NCBI GenBank assembly: GCA_902561465.1
Contig: CACEPH010000003.1
Span: 1-52,352 of the forward strand
From: an uncultured Pelagibacteraceae bacterium
Lineage (GTDB): Bacteria > Pseudomonadota > Alphaproteobacteria > Pelagibacterales > Pelagibacteraceae
Reading direction: 5' to 3'
DNA length: 52,352 bases
Position numbers and translations under genes: made by a program. The notes below the pieces were generated by a model. The model saw nothing but the letters and a program-made list of their open reading frames with translations. It was not told the origin of the DNA and searched no databases. Position 1 is the first letter of the stretch. Every line of letters starts with the position of its first letter. This document shows positions 1 through 10,803 of this stretch, one piece after another.

Positions 1-42
1 CAAACAGTTAGAGGATCAGGTTATGTTTTATGGATTGAATAA
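1..42 (+). CDS. C-terminal end of an OmpR-family response regulator (partial, runs off window start)
   Basis: Frame 1 reads QTVRGSGYVLWIE*, matching the typical C-terminus (TVRGxGYV) of winged-helix response regulators, directly upstream of a histidine kinase. Confidence 0.75.
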   Translation, partial: QTVRGSGYVLWIE

Positions 43-1345
43 TTTTATCAAAAAAAACTTACCAAAAAGATTATTTTATAGATCTTTAATAATTGTTGCT
101 GCACCAATGGTTTTATTACAAATTATTATTACTATTGTTTTTTTTGATAGTCTTTGGATAAAAGCTAACAAGGGAATGACCAGATCTCTTGTTGGTGAAG
201 TTGAAACCTTAGTTGATGTTTATAGAACGCAACAAGATATTGAACACAGAGAAACGGTCATAGCCATATACAATAAAAATTTTGATTTTACTGTAGCTTT
301 AAAAGAAGACCAGCTTTTACCAACAAAGAAAATAGAAAGATGGTATAGCCCAATGGATAGAAGCTTAAGGCGTGAGCTGAAGCCTGTCTTTGGAAATTCT
401 TATTGGTTCGATACAACCACATTTAAAGAGAAGATAGAATTAAGAATTAGATATAAAGATGGATTTTTACAAATATTTTTTCCAAAAGAGAAAATAGCAC
501 CCTCTTCTGCCCGTATTTTTGCTTTATGGATAACTCTTCCAGGTTTTTTATTAATTACAATTGCAATAGTTTTTTTAAAAAATCAAACTCGACCAATTGT
601 AAATTTAGCAAAAGCAGCTGAAAGATTTGGTAAAGGAGAATTTGTAAAAGGATTTAGACCTACTGGTGCAAGAGAAATAAGACAAGCAGCTTATGAATTT
701 GATAAAATGAGAAAAAGAATTTCAGTTCATTTAAACCAAAGATCTGAAATGTTATCCGGAATAAGTCATGACTTAAGAACGCCTTTAACAAGATTAAAAT
801 TACAGTTGGCTTTATTAAATCAAAAAGAATTAGCAAAAAAAATGGGTGACGATATAGAAGAAATGGAACGAATGCTTAATGAATATTTAGAATTTTCTAG
901 AAATCAAAAAAATGAAGATACAGAAACTGTTGATATTGATATTTTAATTGCAGATGTAGTAAAAAAATATGATGATAAAAAAATTAATAGTGAAGTTGAA
1001 AATAATATAAAACTCAATATAAGGCAAAACTCAATAAAAAGATGTTTGGTTAACCTTATAGATAACGGACTATCATATGGAAACAAAGTTAAAATTTTTA
1101 CAAAAAAAACTATTAAAGATGTAATAATTTTTGTTGATGATGATGGCCCCGGCATTCCTGAAGAAGAATATCAAAATGTTCTGAAACCATTTTATAGAAT
1201 TGATAAAAGCAGAGGTCAAAACAAATCTGGAGTAGGATTAGGCTTGTCAATTGCCAACGATATAATCCATTCGCATGGTGGTAATATCTCTTTAGCAAAA
1301 AGTCCCTTGAATGGCTTAAGGGTTAAGATTTCTTTGCCTTTGTAA
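23..1345 (+). CDS. EnvZ-like sensor histidine kinase (two TMs, HAMP, HisKA, HATPase)
   Basis: SGISHDLRTPLTRLKLQLALL H-box; NLIDNGLSYG N-box; DDGPGIP and GVGLGLSIANDIIHSHGG G-boxes. Confidence 0.9.
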   Translation: MFYGLNNFIKKNLPKRLFYRSLIIVAAPMVLLQIIITIVFFDSLWIKANKGMTRSLVGEVETLVDVYRTQQDIEHRETVIAIYNKNFDFTVALKEDQLLPTKKIERWYSPMDRSLRRELKPVFGNSYWFDTTTFKEKIELRIRYKDGFLQIFFPKEKIAPSSARIFALWITLPGFLLITIAIVFLKNQTRPIVNLAKAAERFGKGEFVKGFRPTGAREIRQAAYEFDKMRKRISVHLNQRSEMLSGISHDLRTPLTRLKLQLALLNQKELAKKMGDDIEEMERMLNEYLEFSRNQKNEDTETVDIDILIADVVKKYDDKKINSEVENNIKLNIRQNSIKRCLVNLIDNGLSYGNKVKIFTKKTIKDVIIFVDDDGPGIPEEEYQNVLKPFYRIDKSRGQNKSGVGLGLSIANDIIHSHGGNISLAKSPLNGLRVKISLPL

Positions 1346-1576
1346 TTTTTTTTTATTTTTTTTGACTTTAAATTTAGCAAGGTCCTTTTGTAATTTTTCA
1401 ATCAATTTTTTTTGAACTTCAAACTCTTCTCTTGAAACAAGATTTAATTGGTTAGCAATAATTTCCATTTTTAATTTTAACGAATCTTCAACTTCTTTTT
1501 TTAAATCCTTTGAATTAAACAAACCTTTTTCAATTAATTCCGTTATATTTCTTAATAACTTATTATATTTTTCCAT
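1316..1576 (-). CDS. UbiK/BMFP-family accessory protein (coiled coil)
   Basis: 86 aa, VSREEFEVQKKLIEKLQKDLAKF pattern typical of the BMFP/UbiK family. Confidence 0.65.
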   Translation of the reverse strand: MEKYNKLLRNITELIEKGLFNSKDLKKEVEDSLKLKMEIIANQLNLVSREEFEVQKKLIEKLQKDLAKFKVKKNKKKLQRQRNLNP

Positions 1577-1637
1577 GTATTTTTTAATATGTTTAAGTTA
1601 TTTTAATTTGTTTACTAAATAAATCTTTTTTTTATAA

Positions 1638-2447
1638 ATGATTGTTCATAGTTTTGACCCTGTGTTAATTGATTTTGGCTTATTCCAAATTAGATGGTAT
1701 TCAATGGCATATATTCTGGGAATTATTCTGGGATGGATATATGCTGTTAGAATAATTCATCTAACAAACCAAAACAATTACAACTTTGAACAAATTAAAA
1801 AATCACAATTTGATGACTTAATAATTTATTTAGTAGTAGGAATAATTTTAGGTGGAAGAATCGGATATGTAATTTTTTATAATTTTGAATATTATAGCCA
1901 AAACTTTCTTGAAATCTTTAAATTGTGGCAAGGGGGCATGTCCTTTCATGGAGGTTTATTGGGAGTTATAATATCAATTATTATCTTTTCTAAAAAAACA
2001 AAAACTAATTTTTTTAAATTTGCAGACATTGTTTCATGTGTCGCCCCTATTGGTATTTTTTTTGGGAGAATAGCTAACTTCATAAATGGTGAACTTTATG
2101 GAAAAATTGCTAACGTTCCTTGGGGTGTAATATTTCCTAATGGGGGAGATATACCAAGACATCCCTCCCAACTTTATGAGGCTTTATTAGAGGGTTTGAT
2201 TTTATTATTATTAATTAATTATTTTGCAATTAAAAAAAAATTATTATTTAAGCCTGGTTATATTTCATGTCTTTTCTTAATTACTTATTCTGTTGCTAGA
2301 ATATTCTCAGAAATTTTTCGTGAACCTGATTTACATCTTGGCCTAGTTTTCAATTATTTTTCTTTGGGAACTTTACTAAGCTTAATAACTTTAATTTCTG
2401 GAATATTTATTATTTTATATATAAAAAAAAATGAGCAAAATAATTAA
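1638..2447 (+). CDS. lgt: Prolipoprotein diacylglyceryl transferase
   Basis: GRIGYVIFYN, GGMSFHGGLLG, GRIANFINGELYG, PRHPSQLYEALLEG motifs. Confidence 0.95.
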   Translation: MIVHSFDPVLIDFGLFQIRWYSMAYILGIILGWIYAVRIIHLTNQNNYNFEQIKKSQFDDLIIYLVVGIILGGRIGYVIFYNFEYYSQNFLEIFKLWQGGMSFHGGLLGVIISIIIFSKKTKTNFFKFADIVSCVAPIGIFFGRIANFINGELYGKIANVPWGVIFPNGGDIPRHPSQLYEALLEGLILLLLINYFAIKKKLLFKPGYISCLFLITYSVARIFSEIFREPDLHLGLVFNYFSLGTLLSLITLISGIFIILYIKKNEQNN

Positions 2448-3495
2448 TATATTAAAAGAAAAAAAATCTATTCCTCTAGATCAATTTATTAATATTGTTC
2501 TTTACGACAAAAAATTTGGATATTACATGAAAAATAATCCCTTTGGAAAAGAAGGAGATTTTATTACATCACCTTTAATTTCAAACCTTTTTGGAGAAAT
2601 GCTTGCAGTTTGGTGTGTTTCATTTTGGGAATATATAGGCAAACCTAATAAAATTTTGTTGGTAGAACTTGGGCCTGGTGATGGCACTCTGTGCAAAAAC
2701 TTGCTAAACACATCTAAAAAATTTAAAGATTTTTATAATTCATTAGAAGTAAATTTATTGGAAATAAGTAATAAGTTAAAAACAATTCAAAAAAAAAAAA
2801 TTAATAATAAAAAAGTTAAGTGGATTAAAAAAATACAGGAAATAAATTATGGTCCAGTAATTTTTTTAGGAAATGAATTTTTTGATGCTCTGCCAATTAA
2901 GCAAATATATAAAAAGAAGAAATTGTTTTTTGAAAAATATGTAGCTTTATCCAATGATAATAAAAAAATAAGATTTTTATCCAAAAAAGCAGATAATAAT
3001 TTAATAAAACGTATACAAAATCTAAATTTAATTTCTAATAGTAATTTAATTGAGTATCCGCTAGAAGCAATTAAATTTCTCAGCAGCATAGCAAAAAAAA
3101 TTAATAAATTTGATGGAGGTTTATTAACTTTTGATTATGGTTATACTGTCCATAAAAGTCAAAATACTTTACAGTCGGTTAAAAAACATAGATACACAAA
3201 TATTCTTTCAATGCCTCATCATTCTGATATTTCATCACATATAAATTTCAAATTATTTCACAAAGTATTAAAAAAAAGTAATCTTAATGTGAAAAAAATA
3301 ATAAACCAAAATGAGTTTCTAAAAAAAATTGGTATTTTGGAAAGAGCAAATGTTTTGTCTAAAAAAATGACTTTTAAGGAAAAAGCAAATATGTATTATA
3401 GATTAAAAAGGCTCCTGGATCCTAAGGAAATGGGAAGCCTTTTCAAAGTAATGTTTGCTCAAAAAAAAAATAAAAATTTTTCTCTAGGTTTTTAA
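2431..3495 (+). CDS. SAM-dependent methyltransferase, MidA/NDUFAF7 (DUF185) family
   Basis: GDFITSPLISNLFGEMLAVW, LVELGPGDGTL, GNEFFDALPIKQ. Confidence 0.88.
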   Translation: MSKIINILKEKKSIPLDQFINIVLYDKKFGYYMKNNPFGKEGDFITSPLISNLFGEMLAVWCVSFWEYIGKPNKILLVELGPGDGTLCKNLLNTSKKFKDFYNSLEVNLLEISNKLKTIQKKKINNKKVKWIKKIQEINYGPVIFLGNEFFDALPIKQIYKKKKLFFEKYVALSNDNKKIRFLSKKADNNLIKRIQNLNLISNSNLIEYPLEAIKFLSSIAKKINKFDGGLLTFDYGYTVHKSQNTLQSVKKHRYTNILSMPHHSDISSHINFKLFHKVLKKSNLNVKKIINQNEFLKKIGILERANVLSKKMTFKEKANMYYRLKRLLDPKEMGSLFKVMFAQKKNKNFSLGF

Positions 3496-3497
3496 TT

Positions 3498-4259
3498 ATG
3501 TTTTTTTCAAAAAAATTACAAAAATTTGAAAATATAAAACATTGTTTTTTTTCTAGAAATAACGGTTTTTCTGAAGGAAATTACAAAAGTTTGAATTGCG
3601 GCCTGGGATCAAATGATAAAAAAGAAAATGTTTTAAAAAATCTCGAAGAGGTCAGTAGAAAAATTAAATGTAAAAAAGAATCCTTAATAACTTTAAACCA
3701 AAAACATACTAATGAAGTTGTTTATTTCGGCTCTGATGATGATGTTAAAAATAAAATTACTGGTGATGCTATAGTTTCAAAAGTTAAAAATGTTGGAATA
3801 AGTATACTTACTGCTGATTGTGCATCAATTTTTTTTTATGATCCAAAAAATAAAATAATAGGTTGTTCACATGCAGGATGGAAAGGAGCTCTTAATGGAA
3901 TAATAAAAAATACAGTTAAAAAATTTAATGAACTAAACTCTAATAATAGTGATTTAATTGCTGTTGTTGGACCTTGTATAAATAAAAAAAACTACAATGT
4001 CAAAAATGACTTTTATAAAAAATTTATCGATCAAAATAAGGAAAACGAAATTTTTTTTGAAAAAATAGGAAATGAAAATTATTTGTTTGACTTAAGAGCC
4101 TACATAAATAATGAAATATTAAATTTAAATATTAAAAACATTGAAAATATAGAAAGAGATACTTTTTCCGAAGGCGAATCTTTTTATAGCTATAGAAGAT
4201 CTTGTGTTAATAAAGAGACAGATTATGGTCGATGCATTTCTGTCATATTAATGACTTAA
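3498..4259 (+). CDS. pgeF: Purine nucleoside phosphorylase / laccase-like, YfiH (PgeF) family
   Basis: LTADCASIFFYDPKNKIIGCSHAGWKGALNGI and VVGPCI motifs. Confidence 0.88.
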   Translation: MFFSKKLQKFENIKHCFFSRNNGFSEGNYKSLNCGLGSNDKKENVLKNLEEVSRKIKCKKESLITLNQKHTNEVVYFGSDDDVKNKITGDAIVSKVKNVGISILTADCASIFFYDPKNKIIGCSHAGWKGALNGIIKNTVKKFNELNSNNSDLIAVVGPCINKKNYNVKNDFYKKFIDQNKENEIFFEKIGNENYLFDLRAYINNEILNLNIKNIENIERDTFSEGESFYSYRRSCVNKETDYGRCISVILMT

Positions 4260-4314
4260 TTAAATGCTTTATTAAATTGAAAAGTTTAATTAAAGTTGTA
4301 TAAAGACTTACACT

Positions 4315-5247
4315 ATGAAAGTTCTTGCTGGTACAAGTAATTCAAAATTATGTAAAGACATAGCAAGAAATCTCAAACTAAAATTAGTTAATTCAAACAT
4401 AAAAAGATTTGCCGATGGAGAGGTTTACGTAGAAATTAATGAAAACATCAGAGGCAATAGCATATTTGTAATTCAATCAACTTCAAATCCTGCAAATGAT
4501 AATCTAATGGAACTTTTAATTTGCATTGATGCTTTAAGAAGATCTTCTGCAAAAAATATTACAGCCGTTATTCCTTATTTTGGCTATGCAAGACAAGATA
4601 GAAAAGTAGTTCCTAGAACAGCTATATCGGCAAAATTAGTTTCGAACCTAATTACAAACGCTGGTGCAAATAGAATACTAAGCGTTGACCTTCATGCAGG
4701 TCAAATTCAAGGCTTCTTTGATATACCGGTAGACAACTTATTTGCCACTCCAATTTTTGCAAGACACATTAAAAATAAAATGAAATTAAATAATTTAATT
4801 TGTGTATCTCCTGATGTTGGGGGTGTTGAGAGAACAAGAGCTCTGAGCAGAAGATTAAATTCGAGTATTGCAATTATAGATAAAAGAAGACCCACACCAG
4901 GAAAATCAGAAGTTATGAATATTGTAGGAAATGTGAAAAATAAAAACTGTGTAATTGTTGACGATATAATAGATTCTGGAGGAACAATCGTAAACGCTGC
5001 ACAAGCTTTAAAAAATAAAGGTGCAAAAGATGTTTATGTTTATATTACTCATGCAGTGTTAAGCGGCCAGGCTGTAGATAAAATAGAAAAATCTAAGATA
5101 AAAAAATTAATTACTACTGACACAATCGATAATTCTAAAAAAATTGGAAGAAGTAGAAAAATTGAAATAATTTCACTTGCTCCAATGATTTCAGAAGCAA
5201 TGAAAAGAATTGCAAACTCTACGTCGGTTTCCAGCCTTTTTAAATAA
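4315..5247 (+). CDS. prs: Ribose-phosphate pyrophosphokinase
   Basis: FADGEVYVEINENIRG, PYFGYARQDRK, VDLHAGQIQGFFDIPVDN, CVIVDDIIDSGGTI. Confidence 0.97.
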   Translation: MKVLAGTSNSKLCKDIARNLKLKLVNSNIKRFADGEVYVEINENIRGNSIFVIQSTSNPANDNLMELLICIDALRRSSAKNITAVIPYFGYARQDRKVVPRTAISAKLVSNLITNAGANRILSVDLHAGQIQGFFDIPVDNLFATPIFARHIKNKMKLNNLICVSPDVGGVERTRALSRRLNSSIAIIDKRRPTPGKSEVMNIVGNVKNKNCVIVDDIIDSGGTIVNAAQALKNKGAKDVYVYITHAVLSGQAVDKIEKSKIKKLITTDTIDNSKKIGRSRKIEIISLAPMISEAMKRIANSTSVSSLFK

Positions 5248-5296
5248 TTTTGCTTGTTTTTTTCACAAACATATTATAAAAACACCCTTTCAATTT

Positions 5297-6106
5297 ATGA
5301 ATATTTTAAAAGCTACAAAGAGAACTAGTGTCTCAACGGGTCAAGTTAATAAATTGAGATCCAGCGGTTTTATTCCTGCAATATTGTATGGAGGAAAAAA
5401 AAGTAATTTAAAAATAAGCTTAAAAAAATTACATTTACAAAATCATATAAATACTGAAACCTTCATGTCTAAAGTTTTTGATTTAGATATAGATGGAAAT
5501 TCCGAAAAAGCGCTGCCTAGAGATATTTCTTATGATCCCGTTTCGGACGAGCCAATTCATATCGATTTTATGCGAATTACAGAAGGTTCAAAAATAATTT
5601 TAGAAATACCTGTTAAATTTATAAATTCAGAAAAATCCCCAGGTTTAAAGAAAGGTGGAGTTTTAAATATTGTAAGAAGAAAAGTTGAATTAAAATGTCC
5701 AGCTGAAAATATTCCCAATGAAATAATTGTTGATTTAGATAATACAGAAATTAACAGCAGTCTTAAAATATCTTCTGTAAAGTTACCAGAAAATGTTTTT
5801 CCGACAATTACTGATAGAGATTTTGTTATAGCAACAGTTGTGGCTCCAACTATTTTGGTTGAACCAGAAAAGACTGAAGAAGCCGCTGCTGAAGGTGAAG
5901 TTCCAGCTGAAGGTGTTGCGGAAGGTGCAGCAGAAGGAGATGCAGCAACTGAGGACGGCAAAGATAAAGCTGCTAAACCTGGTGATGATAAAGTTAAAGC
6001 TGCATCAGGAGATAAAGGTAAACCTGCTAAAGGTTCAGAAGATAAAGCAAAAGCTTCTCCTGCAGATAAAGGCAAATCTACAGGTAAGGAAACGAAAAAA
6101 AAATAA
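5297..6106 (+). CDS. rplY: 50S ribosomal protein L25/general stress protein Ctc with long low-complexity tail
   Basis: MNILKATKRTSVSTGQVNKLRSSGFIPAILYGGKK; start moved to ATG 5297 because the upstream 29 codons overlap prs and look non-coding. Confidence 0.92.
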   Translation: MNILKATKRTSVSTGQVNKLRSSGFIPAILYGGKKSNLKISLKKLHLQNHINTETFMSKVFDLDIDGNSEKALPRDISYDPVSDEPIHIDFMRITEGSKIILEIPVKFINSEKSPGLKKGGVLNIVRRKVELKCPAENIPNEIIVDLDNTEINSSLKISSVKLPENVFPTITDRDFVIATVVAPTILVEPEKTEEAAAEGEVPAEGVAEGAAEGDAATEDGKDKAAKPGDDKVKAASGDKGKPAKGSEDKAKASPADKGKSTGKETKKK

Positions 6107-6119
6107 TATAGGATAAATT

Positions 6120-6680
6120 ATGCTCCTTTTTGTTGGTCTAGGAAACCCTAACCCAAACAACTCGAACAATCGACACAACGTTGGTTTTTTTGTGATTGAT
6201 GAAATTAATAAAAAATTTAAATTGTCTAAACAAAAACCTAAATTTAAAGGTTTATTAACAACAGGAAAAATTAACGAACAAAAAGTCTATGCTATAAAAC
6301 CACTCACCTTTATGAACAGTTCGGGTGTATGTATTAAAGAACTGATTGATTATTTTAAAATAAATGTAAAGGATGTTTTTGTGTTTCATGATGATATGGA
6401 TATTGACCTCGGAAAAGTTAAAGTGAAGTTTGGTGGAAGTAGCGCTGGACACAACGGAATAGATTCTATAGACAAAAATATTGGAAAAAATTACTCTCGT
6501 GTAAGAATAGGCATTGGAAGACCCAATAATAATTCCACTGGCGCCGATCATGTTTTGGATAATTTTTCTGTAGATGAAAAAGGAAATGTAGAAGAAGTAA
6601 CTAAAAATATTATTGAATCATTGTCTATTCTTATAGAGAAAGACTTAGATCTCTTTTCAAGTAAAATTAATCAAAAATAA
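6120..6680 (+). CDS. pth: Peptidyl-tRNA hydrolase
   Basis: LFVGLGNPNPNNSNNRHNVGF, KPLTFMNSSG, HDDMDIDLGKVKVKFGGSSAGHNGIDSI. Confidence 0.96.
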   Translation: MLLFVGLGNPNPNNSNNRHNVGFFVIDEINKKFKLSKQKPKFKGLLTTGKINEQKVYAIKPLTFMNSSGVCIKELIDYFKINVKDVFVFHDDMDIDLGKVKVKFGGSSAGHNGIDSIDKNIGKNYSRVRIGIGRPNNNSTGADHVLDNFSVDEKGNVEEVTKNIIESLSILIEKDLDLFSSKINQK

Positions 6681-6682
6681 TA

Positions 6683-7756
6683 ATGGGTTTTAAGTGTGGA
6701 ATTGTTGGTCTGCCCAATGTTGGTAAATCTACATTGTTTAACGCTTTAACAACGTCCAAAAAAGCGCAAGCTGAAAATTTTCCTTTTTGTACAATAGATC
6801 CAAATTTAGGAATAGTTTCAGTACCAGATGAAAGATTAAACAAAATATCAGAAATAACAAAGTCCATAAAAACAATTAATGCTGCAATAACTTTTGTGGA
6901 TATAGCGGGTCTTGTTAAGGGTGCCTCTAAAGGAGAAGGATTAGGAAATAAATTTCTTTCTCATGTGAGAGAAGTAGATACTATTATTCATCTTACAAGG
7001 TGCTTTGACTCTGAAAAAATACAAAACGTAAATAAAAATGTAGACCCTATACGTGATCTTGAAATTATAGAGACTGAAATTCTATTATCTGATCTAGAAT
7101 CTCTTCAGAAAAGGCTAGAAAAAAGTAATAAAAAAAAATTAGAAAAAGAGGAATTAGATTTTCTTGAGGATTGCAAAAAATTAATTAGTGATGGAAAAAA
7201 ACCAGATGAATTAAAGAAAAAGTACAGTAAAGATTTAATAAAAAAATCTGCTCTTTTATCTCTTAAACCAAGAATAATTGTATGCAATGTTGACGAAAAA
7301 AGCTTACCTGATGGCAACAAATACTCTGAAGCTTGCAAAAAAAAATTTACAGATGAAAACATAATTATTGTTTGTGCTGATATAGAGGACCAAATTATGG
7401 GGCTGCAAACAAAAGACAGAAAAGATTTTATGATTGAATCTGGAATAAAAAGTACGGGTTTGGATAATCTAATTAAAACGGGCTATAATACTTTAGGTCT
7501 TAGTACTTTTTTTACATCTGGTCCTGAAGAAAGTAGAGCCTGGACTATTGAAAAAAACTCCAAAGCACCAGATGCCGCAGGTGTGATTCATACAGATTTT
7601 AAGAATAAATTTATTAGAGCCGAAACCGTAACTCATGAAGATTTTATAAAATATAAAGGGTTTAATGAGTGCAAGAACGCAGGAAAGTTAAGGCTTGAAG
7701 GTAAGGATTATTTAGTAAATGACGGAGATGTCATGTATTTCAGAATAGGAAGCTAA
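6683..7756 (+). CDS. ychF: Redox-regulated ATPase/GTPase YchF (Obg-like)
   Basis: GIVGLPNVGKSTLFNALT; FVDIAGLVKGASKGEGLGNKFLSHVREVD; TGS domain end HEDFIKYKG...YLVNDGDVMYFR. Confidence 0.97.
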   Translation: MGFKCGIVGLPNVGKSTLFNALTTSKKAQAENFPFCTIDPNLGIVSVPDERLNKISEITKSIKTINAAITFVDIAGLVKGASKGEGLGNKFLSHVREVDTIIHLTRCFDSEKIQNVNKNVDPIRDLEIIETEILLSDLESLQKRLEKSNKKKLEKEELDFLEDCKKLISDGKKPDELKKKYSKDLIKKSALLSLKPRIIVCNVDEKSLPDGNKYSEACKKKFTDENIIIVCADIEDQIMGLQTKDRKDFMIESGIKSTGLDNLIKTGYNTLGLSTFFTSGPEESRAWTIEKNSKAPDAAGVIHTDFKNKFIRAETVTHEDFIKYKGFNECKNAGKLRLEGKDYLVNDGDVMYFRIGS

Positions 7757-8038
7757 CTGTTATAAAAACAGCAAGTTTATCAATATCTTATGATAAAATT
7801 GTTGCTATCATGAAAAATACAAAAACTACAAACCAAGATGATAAAAATAGAATTCTTGTCATATATTAACTAATAAATGGTCCAAAAACCAAAATTGACC
7901 AATATAAAACTATAAAAGTGTAAAATAATTTAAAACGCATTGAAATTTCTTTTAAAACTACAATGTGTTTAAAATATGAAAATAATCTTAAAAGAAAATT
8001 AAAATGAAAACTTTTTGCCGCACCTTTGGGAAAGAAAA

Positions 8039-8929
8039 TTATTTAAAAGTTTTAGGGTCTTCGCCTTCATATTTGGTTACAACTTTTTCAACTTTATCAT
8101 AAGCCTCTTCCTCTTCCTGATCTTTAGATGCGCCAAATCTGGACCAAACTTTTTGTTTGCTCATATAAACCAATGTAAGCAATACAATTAGATATATAAT
8201 AGCTTTAAATCCCATTCGATGTTGGGACTCCAAATGAGGTTCGGAAGCCCAAACTAGAAAGGTAGTCATATCTTTGGCTATTTGAGCCTTTGAAGCCTGT
8301 GTGCCATCAGAATATTCAACTATTCCATCTAAAATTGGCTCAGACATTTTAATTTTATTTCCTGGCATATATTTATTGTAATAAACACCGTCATCTAATT
8401 CGAAACCTTCAGGAGCTTCTTCGTATCCTAAAAGAAGAGAATATAAATAATCTGCTCCACCTGCCCTGGCTTTTGCTAATACAGACATATCTGGAGGATA
8501 TGCCCCTCCATTTGCTGCTGCTGACGCTTCAACGTTTGGATAAGGATTTACAAACTTATCTGATAACCTTGCTGGTCTCATAAACATCTCTCCGTCATTA
8601 TTGGGACCATCTTCTAATTCAAATTGAGCTGCTATGGCCTTTGCCTCTTCTTCTGAAAATTCAGGGCCGCCTTTTTCTGATAAATTTCTATAACTTAAAT
8701 GTTGTACGGAATGACAACCAGAGCAGACTTCTTGATAAACTTGATAACCTCTTTGAAGTGAAGCGCGGTCAAATGTTCCAAAAATTCCTTTAAAACTCCA
8801 ATCTGTATTTAAATAATTTGTATTTGCTCCGTTCGAATGTTGATCATCAGCAAAGGACAAAGTGGTAATTATTGAAATTAAAATTGTTAAAATTATTCTA
8901 TTTAAAAGACCCAACATTATCACCTTCAT
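8039..8929 (-). CDS. petC: Cytochrome c1 of the bc1 complex
   Basis: [18 protein letters not shown] CxxCH heme site; C-terminal TM anchor; start chosen at ATG 8929 with signal peptide [16 protein letters not shown]. Confidence 0.95.
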   Translation of the reverse strand: MKVIMLGLLNRIILTILISIITTLSFADDQHSNGANTNYLNTDWSFKGIFGTFDRASLQRGYQVYQEVCSGCHSVQHLSYRNLSEKGGPEFSEEEAKAIAAQFELEDGPNNDGEMFMRPARLSDKFVNPYPNVEASAAANGGAYPPDMSVLAKARAGGADYLYSLLLGYEEAPEGFELDDGVYYNKYMPGNKIKMSEPILDGIVEYSDGTQASKAQIAKDMTTFLVWASEPHLESQHRMGFKAIIYLIVLLTLVYMSKQKVWSRFGASKDQEEEEAYDKVEKVVTKYEGEDPKTFK

Positions 8930-10184
8930 ATTGTCCTGCTGCTTTTTTAAACTTATCAATTAAACCAGGTTTATCTAAAACTGGATCGGAAATGCTCATT
9001 GGTAATGGATCTGTTTTTTCATAGCGTCCAAGAACAGGTAGTAGTATTAAAAAATGAATAAAGTAATACGCTGTTGCTATTCTCGATAAAACTAAATAAA
9101 TCCCCTCAGGAGGTTTTGCTCCTAGGTATCCTAATAAAATAACTGTAACCACTAAAACCCAGAAAAACTTTCTATATAGCGGTCTAAATGTTGAAGATCT
9201 AACTTTTGATGTATCAAGCCATGGTAACGCAACTAATACAAAAATTGCAGCAAACATAAAGATAACTCCTCCAAGTTTGCTAGGTATAGCTCTTAAAATT
9301 GCATAAAAAGGTAATAGGTACCACTCAGGAACAATATGTGTCGGAGTTACTAATGGATTAGCTTCAATGTAATTATCTGGATGTCCTAAGGCATTTGGTG
9401 CAAAAAATACAAACCAAAAAAATATAATTATAAAAACTAATAAAGCAGTTATATCTTTCATGACCATATATGGATGAAATGGCATAGTTTCGTTACTATT
9501 TTTCTTAACATCAATTCCTATTGGGTTGTTATTTCCTGGAACGTGTAGAGCCCAAATATGAAGTATAATTAAACCAAAAATTAAAAATGGAAGTAAATAA
9601 TGTAAAGCATAAAACCTGGTCAAAGTTGGATTGTCGACAGCATATCCTCCCCAAAGCCATGTTGTAATACTTTCCCCAACTAAAGGTATTGCGCTGAATA
9701 GGTTTGTTATTACGGTTGCCCCCCAAAAACTCATTTGCCCCCAAGGCAAAACATAACCCATAAAAGCTGTAGCCATCATTAGCAAATAAATAATTACTCC
9801 AATTATCCAAATAACTTCTCTTGGAGCTTTATACGAACCATAGAACAAGCCTCTAAAAATATGAATGTAAACAGCTAAAAAAAACATTGAAGCACCATTT
9901 GCATGTACGTATCTAAGTAACCAACCATAATTAACATCTCTCATTATATGTTCTATACTTTCAAAAGCGTGGTCTGTATGCGCTACGTAGTGCATACCAA
10001 GTATAACTCCTGTTACAATTTGAGTAATTAAGCAAAATGTTAGTATGCCTCCAAAAGTCCACCAATAATTTAAATTTTTAGGTGTTGGATATTCTTTTAA
10101 ATGGTGGGATAAAGATAAAAGAGGTAAACGACTATCAAACCATTTAGCTAATTTTGTTTTTGGAATATATTTATTTTCACTCAT
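8898..10184 (-). CDS. petB: Cytochrome b of the bc1 complex
   Basis: [52 protein letters not shown]. Confidence 0.97.
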   Translation of the reverse strand: MSENKYIPKTKLAKWFDSRLPLLSLSHHLKEYPTPKNLNYWWTFGGILTFCLITQIVTGVILGMHYVAHTDHAFESIEHIMRDVNYGWLLRYVHANGASMFFLAVYIHIFRGLFYGSYKAPREVIWIIGVIIYLLMMATAFMGYVLPWGQMSFWGATVITNLFSAIPLVGESITTWLWGGYAVDNPTLTRFYALHYLLPFLIFGLIILHIWALHVPGNNNPIGIDVKKNSNETMPFHPYMVMKDITALLVFIIIFFWFVFFAPNALGHPDNYIEANPLVTPTHIVPEWYLLPFYAILRAIPSKLGGVIFMFAAIFVLVALPWLDTSKVRSSTFRPLYRKFFWVLVVTVILLGYLGAKPPEGIYLVLSRIATAYYFIHFLILLPVLGRYEKTDPLPMSISDPVLDKPGLIDKFKKAAGQYEGDNVGSFK

Positions 10185-10191
10185 ATTAAAA

Positions 10192-10704
10192 TTAGCCTAT
10201 TTTGATTGTATTATTATTTACAAATTCATATTTAGGTATTTCTAAATTTGTTGGCGCGGGTCCTTTTCGGATTCTTCCTGAGGTATCATAATGTGAGCCA
10301 TGACACGGACAAAACCACGCGTTATAATCTCCTTTGTCACCTAAAGGCACACAACCAAGATGAGTGCATACACCCACCATCACTAACCATTCTGGATTTT
10401 TTGCTCTGTCAGAATCTTTTTCTGGGTCTTTTAAATCTTTAAGATCTACAGCCGCCGCTTCATCAATTTCTTCTTTGGTTCTTCTTCTTATAAATATTGG
10501 CTTTCCTCTCCAGAGTACAGTTATTGTTTTTCCAGGCTCTACCGCACTTATATCAACTTCTGTAGTAGACAAAGCTTTCACAGAAGAATCTGGATTCATT
10601 TGATCCACTAAAGGCCAAATAGCAGCACCCAAGCCTACAGCACCAATTGTATAGGTTGCTGTAAACAGAAAATCTCTTCTTTTTGGCTTAATTTCTTTCG
10701 TCAT
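10192..10704 (-). CDS. petA: Rieske iron-sulfur subunit of the bc1 complex
   Basis: [10 protein letters not shown] and [20 protein letters not shown] Rieske boxes; Tat-like N-terminus KRRDFLF. Confidence 0.97.
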   Translation of the reverse strand: MTKEIKPKRRDFLFTATYTIGAVGLGAAIWPLVDQMNPDSSVKALSTTEVDISAVEPGKTITVLWRGKPIFIRRRTKEEIDEAAAVDLKDLKDPEKDSDRAKNPEWLVMVGVCTHLGCVPLGDKGDYNAWFCPCHGSHYDTSGRIRKGPAPTNLEIPKYEFVNNNTIKIG

Positions 10705-10803
10705 ATATACGAAGCTTTTATGTATTATATAATATTAATTAGTTACAATTAATATAAATTTACCAGGTCAGAATGACACACAAAATAATATACAACTAAA
10801 AAT

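Noticed and set aside
23-42. Histidine kinase start overlapping the response regulator end as an unusual fusion or slippage site
   Set aside because: Short overlaps are normal in two-component operons, and later start codons are possible.
904-1298. Antisense ORFs (83 and 61 aa) within the histidine kinase
   Set aside because: Overlap HisKA/HATPase coding sequence; no recognisable product.
5557-6075. 172-aa antisense ORF across rplY, plus a 92-aa alternative-frame ORF at 5838-6116
   Set aside because: Open because of the biased, GC-richer A/E/G/K codons of the L25 tail; no motif, and the sense gene is clear.
9529-9810. 93-aa ORF inside petB
   Set aside because: Alternative frame of a highly conserved cytochrome b region.
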